Assembly (NCBI RefSeq): GCF_030534315.2
Contig: NZ_CP130558.2
Span: 680,001-744,000 of the forward strand
Source of the DNA: Thermoanaerobacterium sp. CMT5567-10
GTDB lineage: Bacteria > Bacillota > Thermoanaerobacteria > Thermoanaerobacterales > Thermoanaerobacteraceae
Direction: 5' to 3'
Length of the DNA: 64,000 nucleotides
A program made the position numbers and the translations under genes. The notes below the pieces were generated by a model. That model saw only the letters and a program-made list of their open reading frames with translations, was not told where the DNA came from and made no database searches. Of the stretch, positions 46,460 to 56,513 are shown piece by piece; the stretch's first letter is position 1; each line of letters starts with the position of its first letter.

Positions 46460-47077
46460 TCACTTATTTGACCCAGCAATAACTTTGTATGCTTCTATGG
46501 CTGTATTTACACCTTTTGTAACAGCTCTTGATGTGATTGTAGCACCAGTTATCGCTTGAATCTGATTGTCCTGACTTGGAGTTGTCTTTACAACTGTCAA
46601 ATTTTTATCTGCTTTTTTGTCTTTATACTGTTTATTCCAGTTTGGATCTTCCGATTTTGCACCAAGTCCAGGTGTCTCCGATTGATTTACTATTTTTATT
46701 CCTGTTATTTTGCCATCTTTATCTATTCCTATCATTTCTTCAATAGGACCACCAAATCCTTGTGGTGCAACTTTTATTACATATCCAACGACATTGCCAC
46801 TGGATTTCCCCTCGTTTACTTCTTCAATAAGTTTTGAATCTGGTGTTAATTTTGAGTCACCTGATGTATCAAAATTAAATTTGTACTTACTTAAATCAAG
46901 TTTTGTATATTGTTCTGCAGGAAGTACAGCTTTCATTGCTTCCATATTTGTGTTTTCAAGCTGCTTTGCAATAGGTCTTTCAGTAATGAAGTTGAAAAAA
47001 CCTAACACTATCGCAGCTATACCCGTAATAACCAAAAGAATAATACCTGTCTTTAAAATATCATTTTTACTATTCAT
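46460..47077 (-). CDS. rnfG: Rnf complex subunit G (covalent FMN)
   Basis: 205 aa with one N-terminal transmembrane helix and an extracytoplasmic FMN-binding domain. The flavinylation threonine is in ITGATITSRAV near residue 180. GGAGG SD; overlaps the end of rnfD by 8 bp. Confidence 0.95.
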   Translation of the reverse strand: MNSKNDILKTGIILLVITGIAAIVLGFFNFITERPIAKQLENTNMEAMKAVLPAEQYTKLDLSKYKFNFDTSGDSKLTPDSKLIEEVNEGKSSGNVVGYVIKVAPQGFGGPIEEMIGIDKDGKITGIKIVNQSETPGLGAKSEDPNWNKQYKDKKADKNLTVVKTTPSQDNQIQAITGATITSRAVTKGVNTAIEAYKVIAGSNK

Positions 47078-48014
47078 TAATTTTTACCTCCCCGAATACT
47101 TTCGGCGCTGTATATTTGTCTATGATAGGTGTAGCTATATTCATTAGAAGTATAGAGTAAGATACGCCTTCAGGATATCCACCATACAGCCTTATGATTG
47201 AAGTAAAAATACCACATCCAATTCCAAAAATTATCTGGCCTTTAGGCGTAACTGGTGATGTTACGTAGTCAGTCGCCATAAAAAATGCACCAAGAATAAG
47301 TCCACCTGCCATTATATGGTATAACGGATCACCAGTAAATAAGCCATTTTTACCAAGCACCCATGTTAAAACTGCAACTGTCAGAATATAGCTTAAAGGT
47401 ATTCTAAGTGTTATTACCTTCCTTATAAGCAGATATACTGCACCAATCAATAAAGCAAAAATTGATACTTCTCCAATTGTACCACCTTTTAAGCCTATAA
47501 ACATATTGAAAAGAGATGGCAGCTCACCTGATGCTTCAGTACCTTTAATTATGGCAAGCGGTGTAGCACTGGCTATTCCATCAATAGTAAAGTGGCTCAT
47601 AGGTACTGGCCATGATGCAAGTAAAAACGCTCTTGCAGCTAACGCTGGATTCATGAAATTATGTCCCAATCCGCCAAACACTTGCTTAACTATTGCTATA
47701 GCAAATATAGAGCCTATCGCTGCAATCCACCAAGGTATTGATACAGGAAGATTAAATGCCAATAGTATCCCTGTAACAACAGCACTAAAATCATTTATCG
47801 TTACCTCTTTATGCGTCAATATTTGAATGATTGCTTCTGTGGCAACTGAAAAAGCAACACATAATACCGTTATAAATAACGCACGAATACCAAAAATTAC
47901 GATACCTGCTATAAGTGCCGGCATTAAAGCTATTACAACATCAAGCATTATCCTTTCAACACTATCTTCTGACCTGAAATGAGGTGATGATGTGACATAT
48001 AATTTGTCTTCCAT
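47070..48014 (-). CDS. rnfD: Rnf complex subunit D (covalent FMN)
   Basis: 314 aa membrane protein. GHNFMNPALAARAFLLASWP and the flavinylation segment DGIASATPLA (Thr) are in place; FFMATDYVTSPVTPKGQ near the C-terminus is typical. GGGGG SD. Confidence 0.95.
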   Translation of the reverse strand: MEDKLYVTSSPHFRSEDSVERIMLDVVIALMPALIAGIVIFGIRALFITVLCVAFSVATEAIIQILTHKEVTINDFSAVVTGILLAFNLPVSIPWWIAAIGSIFAIAIVKQVFGGLGHNFMNPALAARAFLLASWPVPMSHFTIDGIASATPLAIIKGTEASGELPSLFNMFIGLKGGTIGEVSIFALLIGAVYLLIRKVITLRIPLSYILTVAVLTWVLGKNGLFTGDPLYHIMAGGLILGAFFMATDYVTSPVTPKGQIIFGIGCGIFTSIIRLYGGYPEGVSYSILLMNIATPIIDKYTAPKVFGEVKINE

Positions 48015-48077
48015 TCTATAACCCCCTACAAAATTCTATAAAGTTTAGCTTATTCTGATATCAACTTCCAACCACAA

Positions 48078-49403
48078 TCACTTCCTTCGCTTTCTTAGAA
48101 TCTCACGCTTTGCCAATCTGATCGATTCAACCAGCGGCCTTTTGGATGGGCATACATAAGAACAACTTCCACATTCTATACAGTCAAGTGCATGATATTC
48201 TTCACATTTGTCAAAATCATTTTTTAGCGAGTATGCACTTATAAAGAGTGGTAATAAGTTCATTGGGCATGCATCTACACACCTTGCACATTTAATACAC
48301 GGTTTGGGATTTTTTAAAGCTATCCTGTCTTCCGGTAATACTAGGATTCCCGAAGTACCTTTAATAACTGGCACATCAATAGAATACTGTGCAATCCCCA
48401 TCATTGGTCCGCCAGATATCACTTTTCCTGGAATGCCTTTGAATCCACCACAACATTCTATTAGCTCCCTAAATGGTGTACCAATCTTGACACGAAGATT
48501 TTTTGGTGTCATGATTCCTTCGCCAGTTACAGTGACAACACGTTCTATAAGTGGTTTGCCGTATTTTATAGCCTCTGCAATAGCAAAAGCTGTTCCTACA
48601 TTGTCAACAACAACACCTACATCTGCCGGTATTTTACCTGAAGGAACTTCTCTTCCCGTTATTGCTTTTATAATGTGTTTTTCTGAACCTTTCGGGTATT
48701 TTGTCTTTAATACGGCGACCTCCACACCCGCATATTCTTTGCAGGCCTTTCTTATTTCCTTTATGGCATCTTGTTTGTTATCTTCTATCCCAACATATCC
48801 TTTTGATGCCCCTAATGCTTTCATTATTGCTAAAAGCCCATGTACAATATCAACAGGTTTCTCCAGCATAAGACGGTGATCGGCCGTCAAATAGGGTTCA
48901 CATTCAGCACCATTTAAAATTACAATGTCTATTTTTTTATCTGAAGGTGGATTTAGCTTTACCATAGTTGGGAATGTGGCACCACCCATACCGACTATAC
49001 CTGCTTCCCTTACAATATATCTTATTTCTTCTGGTTTTAAATTATTTATATCTTCATTTGGCTTAATATTGTCATCATAATTAAATTCGCCATCTGACTC
49101 AATAACAATAGATTTTACCAGCTTACCGCTTGATGATGGTCTATCTTCTATGGCAACTACCTTTCCCGATACACTAGAATGTACTGGAGCAGAAACAAAT
49201 CCATTCGCTTCACCGATTTTTTGCCCGACTTTAACGTAGTCATTTACTTTAACCAATGGTGTGCATGGAGCACCTATATGCTGTTGCAAAGGTATGATAA
49301 CTTGTGACTTAGGCAAATATTCTTCGATGGGATATTTATTAGATAATTCTTTATAAGATCTCGGATGTATTCCACCGAAAAATGTATATTCCCTTGTTTT
49401 CAA
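48078..49403 (-). CDS. rnfC: Rnf complex subunit C
   Basis: 441 aa with a TTG start at 49403 (GAGGTG 6 nt upstream). NADH/FMN-binding domain (about 130-300, GMGGATFPTMVKL) similar to the 51-kDa subunit of complex I, then two [4Fe-4S] motifs CIKCARCVDACPMN and CIECGSCSYVCPS. First gene of rnfCDGEAB. Confidence 0.95.
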   Translation of the reverse strand: MKTREYTFFGGIHPRSYKELSNKYPIEEYLPKSQVIIPLQQHIGAPCTPLVKVNDYVKVGQKIGEANGFVSAPVHSSVSGKVVAIEDRPSSSGKLVKSIVIESDGEFNYDDNIKPNEDINNLKPEEIRYIVREAGIVGMGGATFPTMVKLNPPSDKKIDIVILNGAECEPYLTADHRLMLEKPVDIVHGLLAIMKALGASKGYVGIEDNKQDAIKEIRKACKEYAGVEVAVLKTKYPKGSEKHIIKAITGREVPSGKIPADVGVVVDNVGTAFAIAEAIKYGKPLIERVVTVTGEGIMTPKNLRVKIGTPFRELIECCGGFKGIPGKVISGGPMMGIAQYSIDVPVIKGTSGILVLPEDRIALKNPKPCIKCARCVDACPMNLLPLFISAYSLKNDFDKCEEYHALDCIECGSCSYVCPSKRPLVESIRLAKREILRKRRK

Positions 49404-49461
49404 TGTTTACACCTCTTTTTAAAATAATTAAATTGCTTCATTAAGATTTTTGCCTCTGGTA

Positions 49462-50265
49462 TTATTTATATTTTTCAAAGATACTTTTGAGATACTCAAT
49501 GCTTTCAGCTATTTCTCTCATATCTTTATAATTGTTTCTGTACACCTCCATTATAAGCGATCCTCTGTAATCGATATTTTTTAACTCTTTATACAGTCTT
49601 CTAAAATCAAAATTCCCTCTACCAGGCAAGTGCAATTCACCGCTTAAATCGTAATCGCACAAATGGACATTTGTAAGCTGCTTTCCCATAGTTTTAAGAT
49701 AGTCAAAGGGATCTTTCTTGCTTTTCATTGCCTGTTTTATGTCTAACGTAAAATATATGTTTTTGCTGTTTGTGACTTGTCTTATAGATGTGGCAAATTC
49801 AGGATACGAAAACCAGCACCAATAAACATTTTCCCAAGAAAATTTAACTCCATATTCTCCTGATGTATCAGCTATATAATCGGTATATTTTGCGATTTTC
49901 TCAAAATCTATATTAGGAAGTGCATCTTTTTTAAGTGCCGGTCCATGAAAAACATAGATCTTTGAACCTAGTATCTTAGCAGCTTTTAAGACTTTAATGA
50001 GCATCTTTGATGCATCCTTCCTTTGCCTCGATGTTGCTGAGAAAAGCTGCGGTTCAAACTGCATCCCTATGGCATGTATAGAATTAACCTCGATTTCATA
50101 TTTGTTAAGGTTATCTTTCAGCTCTTTGCAAAAGTCTTCATCATATTCGCTGTAGGATTCTAAAAAAACTTCAACTTTTTTAACGCCCATATTGCCAATG
50201 ATTGGAATAGTTTCTTCTGTTAGATAATCCGGATAAAAGCAAGCTGTCGATATGCCAACTTCCAT
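49462..50265 (-). CDS. Sugar phosphate isomerase/epimerase (AP_endonuc_2 family)
   Basis: 267 aa TIM barrel. Metal-binding positions are suggested by EVFLESYSEYDEDF, YVFHGPALK, SWENVYWCW, YFTLDIKQAM, VHLCDYD and LIMEVYRN. Substrate unknown; family members isomerise keto-sugars or inositol derivatives. Precedes rnfC on the same strand by 58 bp but no coupling is visible. Confidence 0.8.
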   Translation of the reverse strand: MEVGISTACFYPDYLTEETIPIIGNMGVKKVEVFLESYSEYDEDFCKELKDNLNKYEIEVNSIHAIGMQFEPQLFSATSRQRKDASKMLIKVLKAAKILGSKIYVFHGPALKKDALPNIDFEKIAKYTDYIADTSGEYGVKFSWENVYWCWFSYPEFATSIRQVTNSKNIYFTLDIKQAMKSKKDPFDYLKTMGKQLTNVHLCDYDLSGELHLPGRGNFDFRRLYKELKNIDYRGSLIMEVYRNNYKDMREIAESIEYLKSIFEKYK

Positions 50266-50343
50266 TTGATCACCATCCTAAAATCTTAACAATAACTACT
50301 TAATATTATATAAAAAATTTTTTATCAGAAAAACATAAAATTT

Positions 50344-50375
50344 AAAGGATATGCCTTATAGACATATCCTTTTTG
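50344..50375 (-). terminator. Terminator of pgi
   Basis: AAAGGATATG and CATATCCTTT form a 10-bp stem with a 9-nt loop, right after the pgi stop codon. Confidence 0.85.
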
Positions 50376-51731
50376 TCACCTTTTAAGCCTTTTTTCCAAT
50401 TCTTCTTTTTCTTTCTCATAACCAGGTTTGCCTAAAAGCGCAAACATATTTTTCTTGTAGGCTTCTACTCCAGGTTGGTCAAACGGATTTACTCCATTTA
50501 AGTATCCGCTTATGCCGCAAGCCATCTCAAAGAAGTAAACCAGATATCCAAAGTTGTATGCAGATATCTCTGGAACATTCACTATTAGATTTGGCACACC
50601 GCCATCATTGTGAGCAAGTACCGTGCCTTGAAAAGCTTTCTTATTGACAAAATCTATCGTATTTCCAGCCAGGAAATTAAGTCCATCTACATTGTCCTTG
50701 TCTTCGTTTATCGTTATTTCTTTTAGCGGTTTTTCTACATTTATAACCGTCTCAAACATTATCCTGCTTCCGTCTTGTATAAATTGTCCCATGGAATGAA
50801 GATCCGTCGAAAAATCTACTGATGCAGGATATATTCCTTTATGGTCCTTGCCTTCACTTTCCCCAAAAAGCTGTTTCCACCATTCGGAAAAATAGTGAAG
50901 CCTCGGCTCATAGTTTACTAAAATTTCAACAGATTTACCCTTCCTATAAAGCGCATTTCTAAGTACAGCATACTGCATGCTTAAATTGTCTTTTATATCA
51001 GGTTTTTTGAAAACTAATGATGCATCATATGCCCCTTTCATCATTTCATCAATGTCGATGCCTGCAGCCGCTATAGGGAGGAGTCCTACTGCCGTTAGAA
51101 CGGAATATCTGCCACCTACATCATCAGGAATCACAAATGTCTCATAGCCTTCTTCATCCGCCAGTCTTTTAAGAGCACCTTTTTTTCTATCTGTTGTAAC
51201 ATATATCCTTGATTTTGCTTCTTCTTTTCCATATTTCTTTTCTAGAAAATCTCTGAAGACTCGAAATGCTATAGCCGGTTCTGTAGTAGTGCCAGACTTT
51301 GATATGACGTTTATAGATACATCTTTGCCGTCTAGAACTTCTAATAAATCTTGAAGGTATGTAGAGCTTATACTGTTTCCTGCAAAATATATTTCTGGCG
51401 CCTTTCTAACTGATTGTGGCAAAATATTGTAAAACGAGTGTGTAAGCATCTCAATAGCTGCCCTTGCACCTAAGTACGAACCACCAATTCCGATAACCAC
51501 AAGCGCATCTGAATCTGATTTTATTTTCTCTGCAGCTTTTTTGATTCGAGCAAATTCTTCCTTGTCATAATCCCGCGGCAAATCAACCCAACCAAGGAAA
51601 TCGCTTCCCTGAGCTGTCTTATTTACCACCATATCAAGTGATAATTGTGCCTGTTTCTCAAGATATGCTATTTCATGTTCATTAACAAAATTCAACGCAT
51701 TTGAATAATCAAAATTTAATACATTTGTCAT
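50376..51731 (-). CDS. pgi: Glucose-6-phosphate isomerase
   Basis: 451 aa, Firmicute-length phosphoglucose isomerase; interconverts glucose 6-phosphate and fructose 6-phosphate. Sugar phosphate loop [16 protein letters not shown] and [26 protein letters not shown]; active-site [15 protein letters not shown] with the catalytic Glu, and [27 protein letters not shown]. Monocistronic, with its own terminator. Confidence 0.96.
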   Translation of the reverse strand: MTNVLNFDYSNALNFVNEHEIAYLEKQAQLSLDMVVNKTAQGSDFLGWVDLPRDYDKEEFARIKKAAEKIKSDSDALVVIGIGGSYLGARAAIEMLTHSFYNILPQSVRKAPEIYFAGNSISSTYLQDLLEVLDGKDVSINVISKSGTTTEPAIAFRVFRDFLEKKYGKEEAKSRIYVTTDRKKGALKRLADEEGYETFVIPDDVGGRYSVLTAVGLLPIAAAGIDIDEMMKGAYDASLVFKKPDIKDNLSMQYAVLRNALYRKGKSVEILVNYEPRLHYFSEWWKQLFGESEGKDHKGIYPASVDFSTDLHSMGQFIQDGSRIMFETVINVEKPLKEITINEDKDNVDGLNFLAGNTIDFVNKKAFQGTVLAHNDGGVPNLIVNVPEISAYNFGYLVYFFEMACGISGYLNGVNPFDQPGVEAYKKNMFALLGKPGYEKEKEELEKRLKR

Positions 51732-51795
51732 ATGTAAACCTCCAATCTTATTTTACATCTCATATTTTATACTATATAAATTATATTATCAAGCT

Positions 51796-52293
51796 TTAAC
51801 TTAGAAACAAGTCAACTGCAATGTTTTTGCCTGTCTTTGTCTTAAAATTCTTTTCTACAATATTGCTGACCTTTTCTCTATCTCTATACAATCCATCCTC
51901 TTCTATATTTACCAGAAGATCAGATTCCCATATTATCTGAAAATCAAGTCCATCATTTTTAGATGGTGTATGATGACCACCTATAATATAGCATACTCTT
52001 TCTATTATATCCTCCTCCTCATTGTTTTTCTGCATAATCTCTTTTGCAATGGCTGGCCCCTCTATTTCCTGATATCTTCCGGATGAGCTACCATATTTTT
52101 CTTCAGCTTTTTTGATGCCGATGTCATGCAAAATTGCGGTAACATACACGATCTTTTTGATTTTTTCATCAGTAATATTTTCGCCATCCACTATTCTGTC
52201 AGCATAGCTAAGCACTTTTAATGCATGGTTAATTCTTTTTAAGTCAGTACCGAAATAGTCTTTAAGTCCCATGATATATTTTAACCTTGACAC
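51796..52293 (-). CDS. HD-domain phosphohydrolase
   Basis: 165 aa from a GTG at 52293 with AAAGGGGGAG 8 nt upstream. HD-superfamily metal ligands: His in NHALKVLSYA, HD in AILHDIGIKKAE, His-His in IIGGHHTPS, Asp in WESDLLVN. A small, single-domain hydrolase of nucleotides or phosphate esters; substrate unknown. Confidence 0.83.
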   Translation of the reverse strand: MSRLKYIMGLKDYFGTDLKRINHALKVLSYADRIVDGENITDEKIKKIVYVTAILHDIGIKKAEEKYGSSSGRYQEIEGPAIAKEIMQKNNEEEDIIERVCYIIGGHHTPSKNDGLDFQIIWESDLLVNIEEDGLYRDREKVSNIVEKNFKTKTGKNIAVDLFLS

Positions 52294-52370
52294 AAAATCA
52301 TCTCCCCCTTTCATCTTAATAATATTTTTACATATGGATATTTTTCCGTCAATAAATATTTAACCAAATT

Positions 52371-52398
52371 TTGAAATTGTTTTTTTAATGGTTATAAT
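52371..52398 (+). promoter_or_regulatory. Promoter of the nitroreductase gene
   Basis: TTGAAA and TATAAT with a 16-bp spacer, 20 bp before the start codon. Confidence 0.6.
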
Positions 52399-52418
52399 AA
52401 TAGATGGAGGTGTTTTAT

Positions 52419-52916
52419 ATGGATGCATTAGAAGTATTAAAACAAAGAAGGGCTGTAAGATCTTTTGAAGATAAACCAATTCCAAAAAATATACTGGAAG
52501 ATATTATTGACTGCGGAAGGCTTGCTCCGTCTGCAAACAATGTTCAACCTTGGCATTTCGTTGTTGTAACCGACAAGGAAGCTCTTAAGTATATTTCTGA
52601 AAAGGCTACATACGGCAAATTTATTAAAGATGCTGCAGCATGTGTAGTTGTATACTGTGAAAAAGAAAACATCCACCATCTGGAAGATGGTGCAGCAGCA
52701 ACTGAAAATATCATACTTGCAGCAAAAGCATACGGCATCTCTTCATGCTGGGTAGCAGGGTATGATCGGACATATGAAAAAGACATAAATGAATATTTAA
52801 ATGTTCCATCAAACCTTAGAATGATCTCAATTATTGCTTTAGGCTACAGTACTCAAAATCCGTCTCCAAGAAATAAAAAATCTTTAAGCGACGTACTGCA
52901 CTGGGAAAAATTTTAA
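52419..52916 (+). CDS. Nitroreductase-family flavoprotein
   Basis: 165 aa from the ATG at 52419 (GGAGGTG upstream). FMN-binding pattern RRAVRSFEDKPIP, GRLAPSANNVQPWHFVVV and GISSCWVAG. Reduces nitro compounds, quinones or flavin with NAD(P)H; physiological substrate unknown. Confidence 0.9.
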   Translation: MDALEVLKQRRAVRSFEDKPIPKNILEDIIDCGRLAPSANNVQPWHFVVVTDKEALKYISEKATYGKFIKDAAACVVVYCEKENIHHLEDGAAATENIILAAKAYGISSCWVAGYDRTYEKDINEYLNVPSNLRMISIIALGYSTQNPSPRNKKSLSDVLHWEKF

Positions 52917-52945
52917 AAAAACTCGGCTTAATGCCGGGTTTTTGT
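52917..52945 (+). terminator. Terminator of the nitroreductase gene
   Basis: ACTCGGC and GCCGGGT pair with a 5-nt loop, followed by TTTT. Confidence 0.8.
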
Positions 52946-52988
52946 ATATTTTTTAGTTCTTTGATAAAAATATACTTAAGAAAAATAC

Positions 52989-53017
52989 TTGATAAATTTT
53001 ATTTCATACTATATAAT
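52989..53017 (+). promoter_or_regulatory. Promoter of the S4 paralogue
   Basis: TTGATA and TATAAT with an ideal 17-bp spacer. Transcription would start near 53024, about 45 nt before the TTG start codon. Confidence 0.7.
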
Positions 53018-53032
53018 TTGGATGTGGTTAAT

Positions 53033-53047
53033 TGATAATGATTATCA
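53033..53047 (+). promoter_or_regulatory. Fur box in the rpsD leader
   Basis: TGATAAT-G-ATTATCA is a perfect 7-1-7 inverted repeat identical to the Bacillus Fur consensus TGATAATNATTATCA. PerR and Zur boxes differ at set positions. It lies about 10-24 nt after the predicted transcription start, where a bound repressor blocks elongation or initiation. Confidence 0.75.
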
Positions 53048-53068
53048 TTATAAAATGGAGGTGAGCAG

Positions 53069-53665
53069 TTGGCAAGAACAGTAGCACCAAAGCATAGAAT
53101 GTGCAGAATTGTAGGACATCCCCTATGCGGTAGCCCAAAGTGTCCTTCGTTAAAGCGGCCGTACGCTCCTGGACAGCATGGGCTAACTAGAGGCAAAAAG
53201 CTTTCTGAATACGGTAGAAGACTTCTTGAAAAACAAAAGCTCAAATCAATCTACAACGTTAGGGAAAGACAGTATAGAAGGTATTTTGAAAAAGCACTAA
53301 AAAGCAAGGAACCGACAAGCGAAAAACTTCTCTCACTTCTTGAAAGGCGCCTTGACAATATTGTATACAGGATGGGCTTTGCTCCTACAATATACTCTGC
53401 ACGTCAGCTCGTTTCGCATGGCCATATTTTAGTAAATGGCAAAAAAGTAAATATCCCATCTTATGAGGTAAATGTCGGAGATGTCGTCTCCGTTAAAGAA
53501 AAAAGTAGAAATATGCCCCTTATAAAACAAAGCATCGGCACAAATGATATTCCACCATATATCAATGTCGATGTGGATAAAATGGAAGGCAAATTAATTA
53601 AATTGCCAAGAAGAAGCGAAATTCCTGTAGAAATTGACGACCATTTATTAGTAGAATTTTACTAA
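53069..53665 (+). CDS. rpsD: 30S ribosomal protein S4, stand-alone copy
   Basis: 198 aa with a TTG start at 53069 (GGAGGTGAG upstream). S4 signature RPYAPGQHG, LERRLDNIVYRMGFAPTIYS, ARQLVSHGHILVNGKKV (S4 RNA-binding domain) and C-terminal LLVEFY. The N-terminal metal site differs from the usual CxxC...CxxxxC: here His9, Cys12, Cys20 and Cys25 occupy the matching places, with a shortened loop. Clostridia normally carry rpsD in the alpha operon; this copy stands alone behind a Fur box, so it may be an alternative S4 used at low iron. Confidence 0.92.
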   Translation: MARTVAPKHRMCRIVGHPLCGSPKCPSLKRPYAPGQHGLTRGKKLSEYGRRLLEKQKLKSIYNVRERQYRRYFEKALKSKEPTSEKLLSLLERRLDNIVYRMGFAPTIYSARQLVSHGHILVNGKKVNIPSYEVNVGDVVSVKEKSRNMPLIKQSIGTNDIPPYINVDVDKMEGKLIKLPRRSEIPVEIDDHLLVEFY

Positions 53666-53700
53666 AGCCTGGTAACGGTAACCCAGGCTTTATTTCTTTT
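53664..53700 (+). terminator. Terminator of rpsD
   Basis: AAAGCCTGG and CCAGGCTTT form a 9-bp stem followed by a T-rich tract. Confidence 0.85.
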
Positions 53701-53758
53701 AAATTTTTCTTATAAGTGATAAAATAATTTTAGAAAATTTTAAGAAAGAAGGGGTATA

Positions 53759-54994
53759 TTGCAAAACGTCGCTCATAGATTTTTAAAATACGTAAAGTAT
53801 GAAACAACATCAAATGAAAACTCTTCAAAATGCCCTAGTACAAATGGGCAAATGGCTTTTGCCAAAGACTTGGCCTCCGAATTAAAAGCTATAGGGCTTA
53901 CAGACGTATCCGTCGATGAAAATGGATATGTAATGGCTACAATACCATCTAATGTTGATAGGAAAATACCAGTAGTAGGCTTTATATCACACATGGACAC
54001 AAGCCCTGATATGTCTGGAAAAAATGTAAATCCGCAGATAATCGAAAACTACGATGGCAAAGACATAATATTAAACAAGGATAAGAATATCGTTTTGTCA
54101 CCAAGTGATTTTCCAGAATTAAAAGACTACATAGGAAAAACACTGATCACAACAGATGGTACAACACTGCTGGGTGCCGATGATAAGGCTGGAATCGCTG
54201 AGATTGTCACTGCCTGCGAATACATTATGTCACATCCAGAGATAAAACATGGAACGATAAAAGTGTGTTTTACGCCAGACGAAGAAATCGGACGCGGTGC
54301 AGACAAATTTGACGTAAAAAAATTCGGGGCTGATTTTGCTTATACAATCGATGGTGGAAAATTGGGTGAATTGGAATATGAAAACTTCAATGCAGCATCT
54401 GCAAAAATAATAATACACGGCCGAAATGTACATCCTGGAACAGCAAAAGGCAAAATGAAAAACTCTGTTTTAATAGGAGTAGAGCTTGCTTCAATGTTGC
54501 CGCTGGAAGAAACACCGGAAAATACAGAAGGATATGAGGGATTTTATCACATAAATAATTTTAATGGTAATGTAGAAGAAACACACATGTACTACATAAT
54601 AAGGGATTTTGACAAAGAAAACTTTGAAAATCGCAAAAATTACTTGTTAAATTTGATAAACAAATTAAATGAAAAATACGGCGAAGGCACAGTAGAAATA
54701 GATTTAAAAGACCAATATTACAATATGAGAGAAATCATTGAAAAAGACATGAGCATAGTTGAAATTGCACTAAAAGCTATAGAGAAAGCAGGCGTAAAAC
54801 CAGATGTGTCTCCTATCCGCGGCGGCACTGATGGAGCAAGGTTATCGTACATGGGACTTTCAACGCCTAACATATTTACAGGAGGCCATAATTTTCACGG
54901 TAAATATGAATATATACCTACTTTTGCAATGGAAAAAGCTGTTGAAGTTATATTGAATATAGTAAAGATAGTAGCAGAAAAAAGTAAATCTTAA
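53759..54994 (+). CDS. pepT: Peptidase T (tripeptidase)
   Basis: 411 aa M20B metallopeptidase that removes the N-terminal residue from tripeptides. TTG start with AAGGGG upstream. Di-zinc ligands: [35 protein letters not shown] and GGHNFHGK; the lid domain lies between about 205 and 320. Length is standard. Confidence 0.95.
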   Translation: MQNVAHRFLKYVKYETTSNENSSKCPSTNGQMAFAKDLASELKAIGLTDVSVDENGYVMATIPSNVDRKIPVVGFISHMDTSPDMSGKNVNPQIIENYDGKDIILNKDKNIVLSPSDFPELKDYIGKTLITTDGTTLLGADDKAGIAEIVTACEYIMSHPEIKHGTIKVCFTPDEEIGRGADKFDVKKFGADFAYTIDGGKLGELEYENFNAASAKIIIHGRNVHPGTAKGKMKNSVLIGVELASMLPLEETPENTEGYEGFYHINNFNGNVEETHMYYIIRDFDKENFENRKNYLLNLINKLNEKYGEGTVEIDLKDQYYNMREIIEKDMSIVEIALKAIEKAGVKPDVSPIRGGTDGARLSYMGLSTPNIFTGGHNFHGKYEYIPTFAMEKAVEVILNIVKIVAEKSKS

Positions 54995-55016
54995 AAAGGC
55001 CCACTATTGGGCCCTT
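54995..55016. terminator. Bidirectional terminator between pepT and the esterase gene
   Basis: GGCCCA and TGGGCC pair around CTAT, with A and T runs on either side. It serves the two converging genes. Confidence 0.75.
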
Positions 55017-55020
55017 TACT

Positions 55021-55794
55021 TTATTTAAGCTTTTCTTTCAAGAAAGAGACAGATTCATCTATGGCCTTTCTTTGCCAATCAAGCCTGTTAAACGTATGAT
55101 CCGAACCATCTATCGATATTCTACGGCCATTTTCTTTGTAAACTGTCTTTAAAATTTCTTCAGATACTGTGTATGGCACAGCTTCATCTTTTGTGCCATG
55201 AATTATGAGTACATCTTTGTCATATCCTTTTGCTAATTCAAATATATCAATTCCAGTTATATCAAATACAAATTCCTTTCCAAGCGCAAGGCCTCCAATA
55301 TCAACAAATCCATGTTCATTAAGTAAATTTCCCGCTTCACTTTGTGACTGAAGTTCTACTATGTCTCTCATATTGAAAGCAGGTGCCCACAGAACTAATG
55401 ACTTAACAATGTCTTTGTATTCATTTGCGATTATGGCAGCTATAGCCCCACCCATGCTAAGACCTAATATGCCAATATTATTGACATCTGTTTGAGGATT
55501 GTCTTTTACGAATTCTAAGATATGTCTTGCATCTTCTACTTCACCGCTAAATGTCATATCGATAAAATTGCCATCACTTTCACCAGATCCATAGAAGTCG
55601 AATCTGACACTGCCTATGCCTGCTTTCTCCAACTCTCTCGACAACTTTACAAAAATAAAATGTGACTCAACTTTATTGCCTGTAAATCCATGAAATACAG
55701 CTACCATAGGAACTTTGCCATTTGTGCCATCTGGAACATGCATCATACCCCTCAATGTCTTAGATCCATAAGTTAATTCAACAGCTTTTTGCAT
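55021..55794 (-). CDS. Alpha/beta hydrolase (cinnamoyl esterase-like)
   Basis: 257 aa. Oxyanion loop FHGFTGNKVESHF, nucleophile GLSMGG, acidic residue in IIHGTKDEAVP and catalytic His in GSDHTFN. Closest in pattern to Est1E-like feruloyl/cinnamoyl esterases; no signal peptide, so intracellular. Role could be in cleaving imported phenolic esters, but this is inference. Confidence 0.87.
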   Translation of the reverse strand: MQKAVELTYGSKTLRGMMHVPDGTNGKVPMVAVFHGFTGNKVESHFIFVKLSRELEKAGIGSVRFDFYGSGESDGNFIDMTFSGEVEDARHILEFVKDNPQTDVNNIGILGLSMGGAIAAIIANEYKDIVKSLVLWAPAFNMRDIVELQSQSEAGNLLNEHGFVDIGGLALGKEFVFDITGIDIFELAKGYDKDVLIIHGTKDEAVPYTVSEEILKTVYKENGRRISIDGSDHTFNRLDWQRKAIDESVSFLKEKLK

Positions 55795-55832
55795 AATATC
55801 ACCTTCATCTTTTTTCTAAATTATACCATATT

Positions 55833-56513
55833 TCATAAAAAATTAAAAATATCATTCAATAAATCATCTATTTTAATAACATTAACACTATTTTGAAACA
55901 TATTATTCTGAGCACAAACTGCCAATTTATATCCAGCATCTATATTAAACTGCTTAAAATAAAACTTATTTTTATTTTCTCCAAAAAGCTTAATTTCTTT
56001 TTCTAATTTTACAGTAAATGATTTTAATGGAACATAAAGTCCCTTGCCTAGTGCCTTGACATAGCTTTCTTTTAGTGTCCAAAGAGTAAAAAAGTAGTCT
56101 ATTTTATCATCCTTTTTCATCATATCATTATACTCTTCCATCGAAAAGAAACGCTTTGCCACATTTAAATTGATATCTCTTATCTTCTCTATGTCAACGC
56201 CTAAATTATCACAATCTACAGCTATAGATGCCCACTCTCCTGAATGTGATATACTAAAAAATATATTTTTGCCTTCTAAAAAAGGTTTCCCAAACTCATT
56301 CTTATAAAATACGATATTGCTGTTTTTAAGCCCAAATTCTTTTACTAAAATGACTCGCAACATTGCCTCTGCCAAAAGAGTCCTCAGTGCATCATCATGC
56401 TTCCTAATCTTTTTAACCCTGCATCTCTTTTCTTCTGACACTACCTCTAATAATCTGTTATATTCTCGATTGTCTACATTTCTCGTGATTTTTGTAGCAT
56501 ACACTTTCACCAT
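55833..56513 (-). CDS. 4'-phosphopantetheinyl transferase (Sfp type)
   Basis: 226 aa from the ATG at 56513. Transfers phosphopantetheine from CoA to a carrier protein. Motifs: FSISHSGEWASIAV, LGVDIEKIRD (Mg ligands) and FTLWTLKESYVKALGKGL. The ATG overlaps the stop of the helicase gene (TAATG), so translation is coupled. No carrier-protein gene is in the window. Confidence 0.92.
   Translation of the reverse strand: MVKVYATKITRNVDNREYNRLLEVVSEEKRCRVKKIRKHDDALRTLLAEAMLRVILVKEFGLKNSNIVFYKNEFGKPFLEGKNIFFSISHSGEWASIAVDCDNLGVDIEKIRDINLNVAKRFFSMEEYNDMMKKDDKIDYFFTLWTLKESYVKALGKGLYVPLKSFTVKLEKEIKLFGENKNKFYFKQFNIDAGYKLAVCAQNNMFQNSVNVIKIDDLLNDIFNFL

Noticed and set aside
48208..48879. 223-aa plus-strand frame inside rnfC
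   Set aside because: Antisense shadow of a clear RnfC; no independent support.
53033..53047. PerR or Zur box instead of Fur box
   Set aside because: PerR sites favour TTATAATNATTATAA and Zur sites TCGTAATNATTACGA; this one matches the Fur form at every position.
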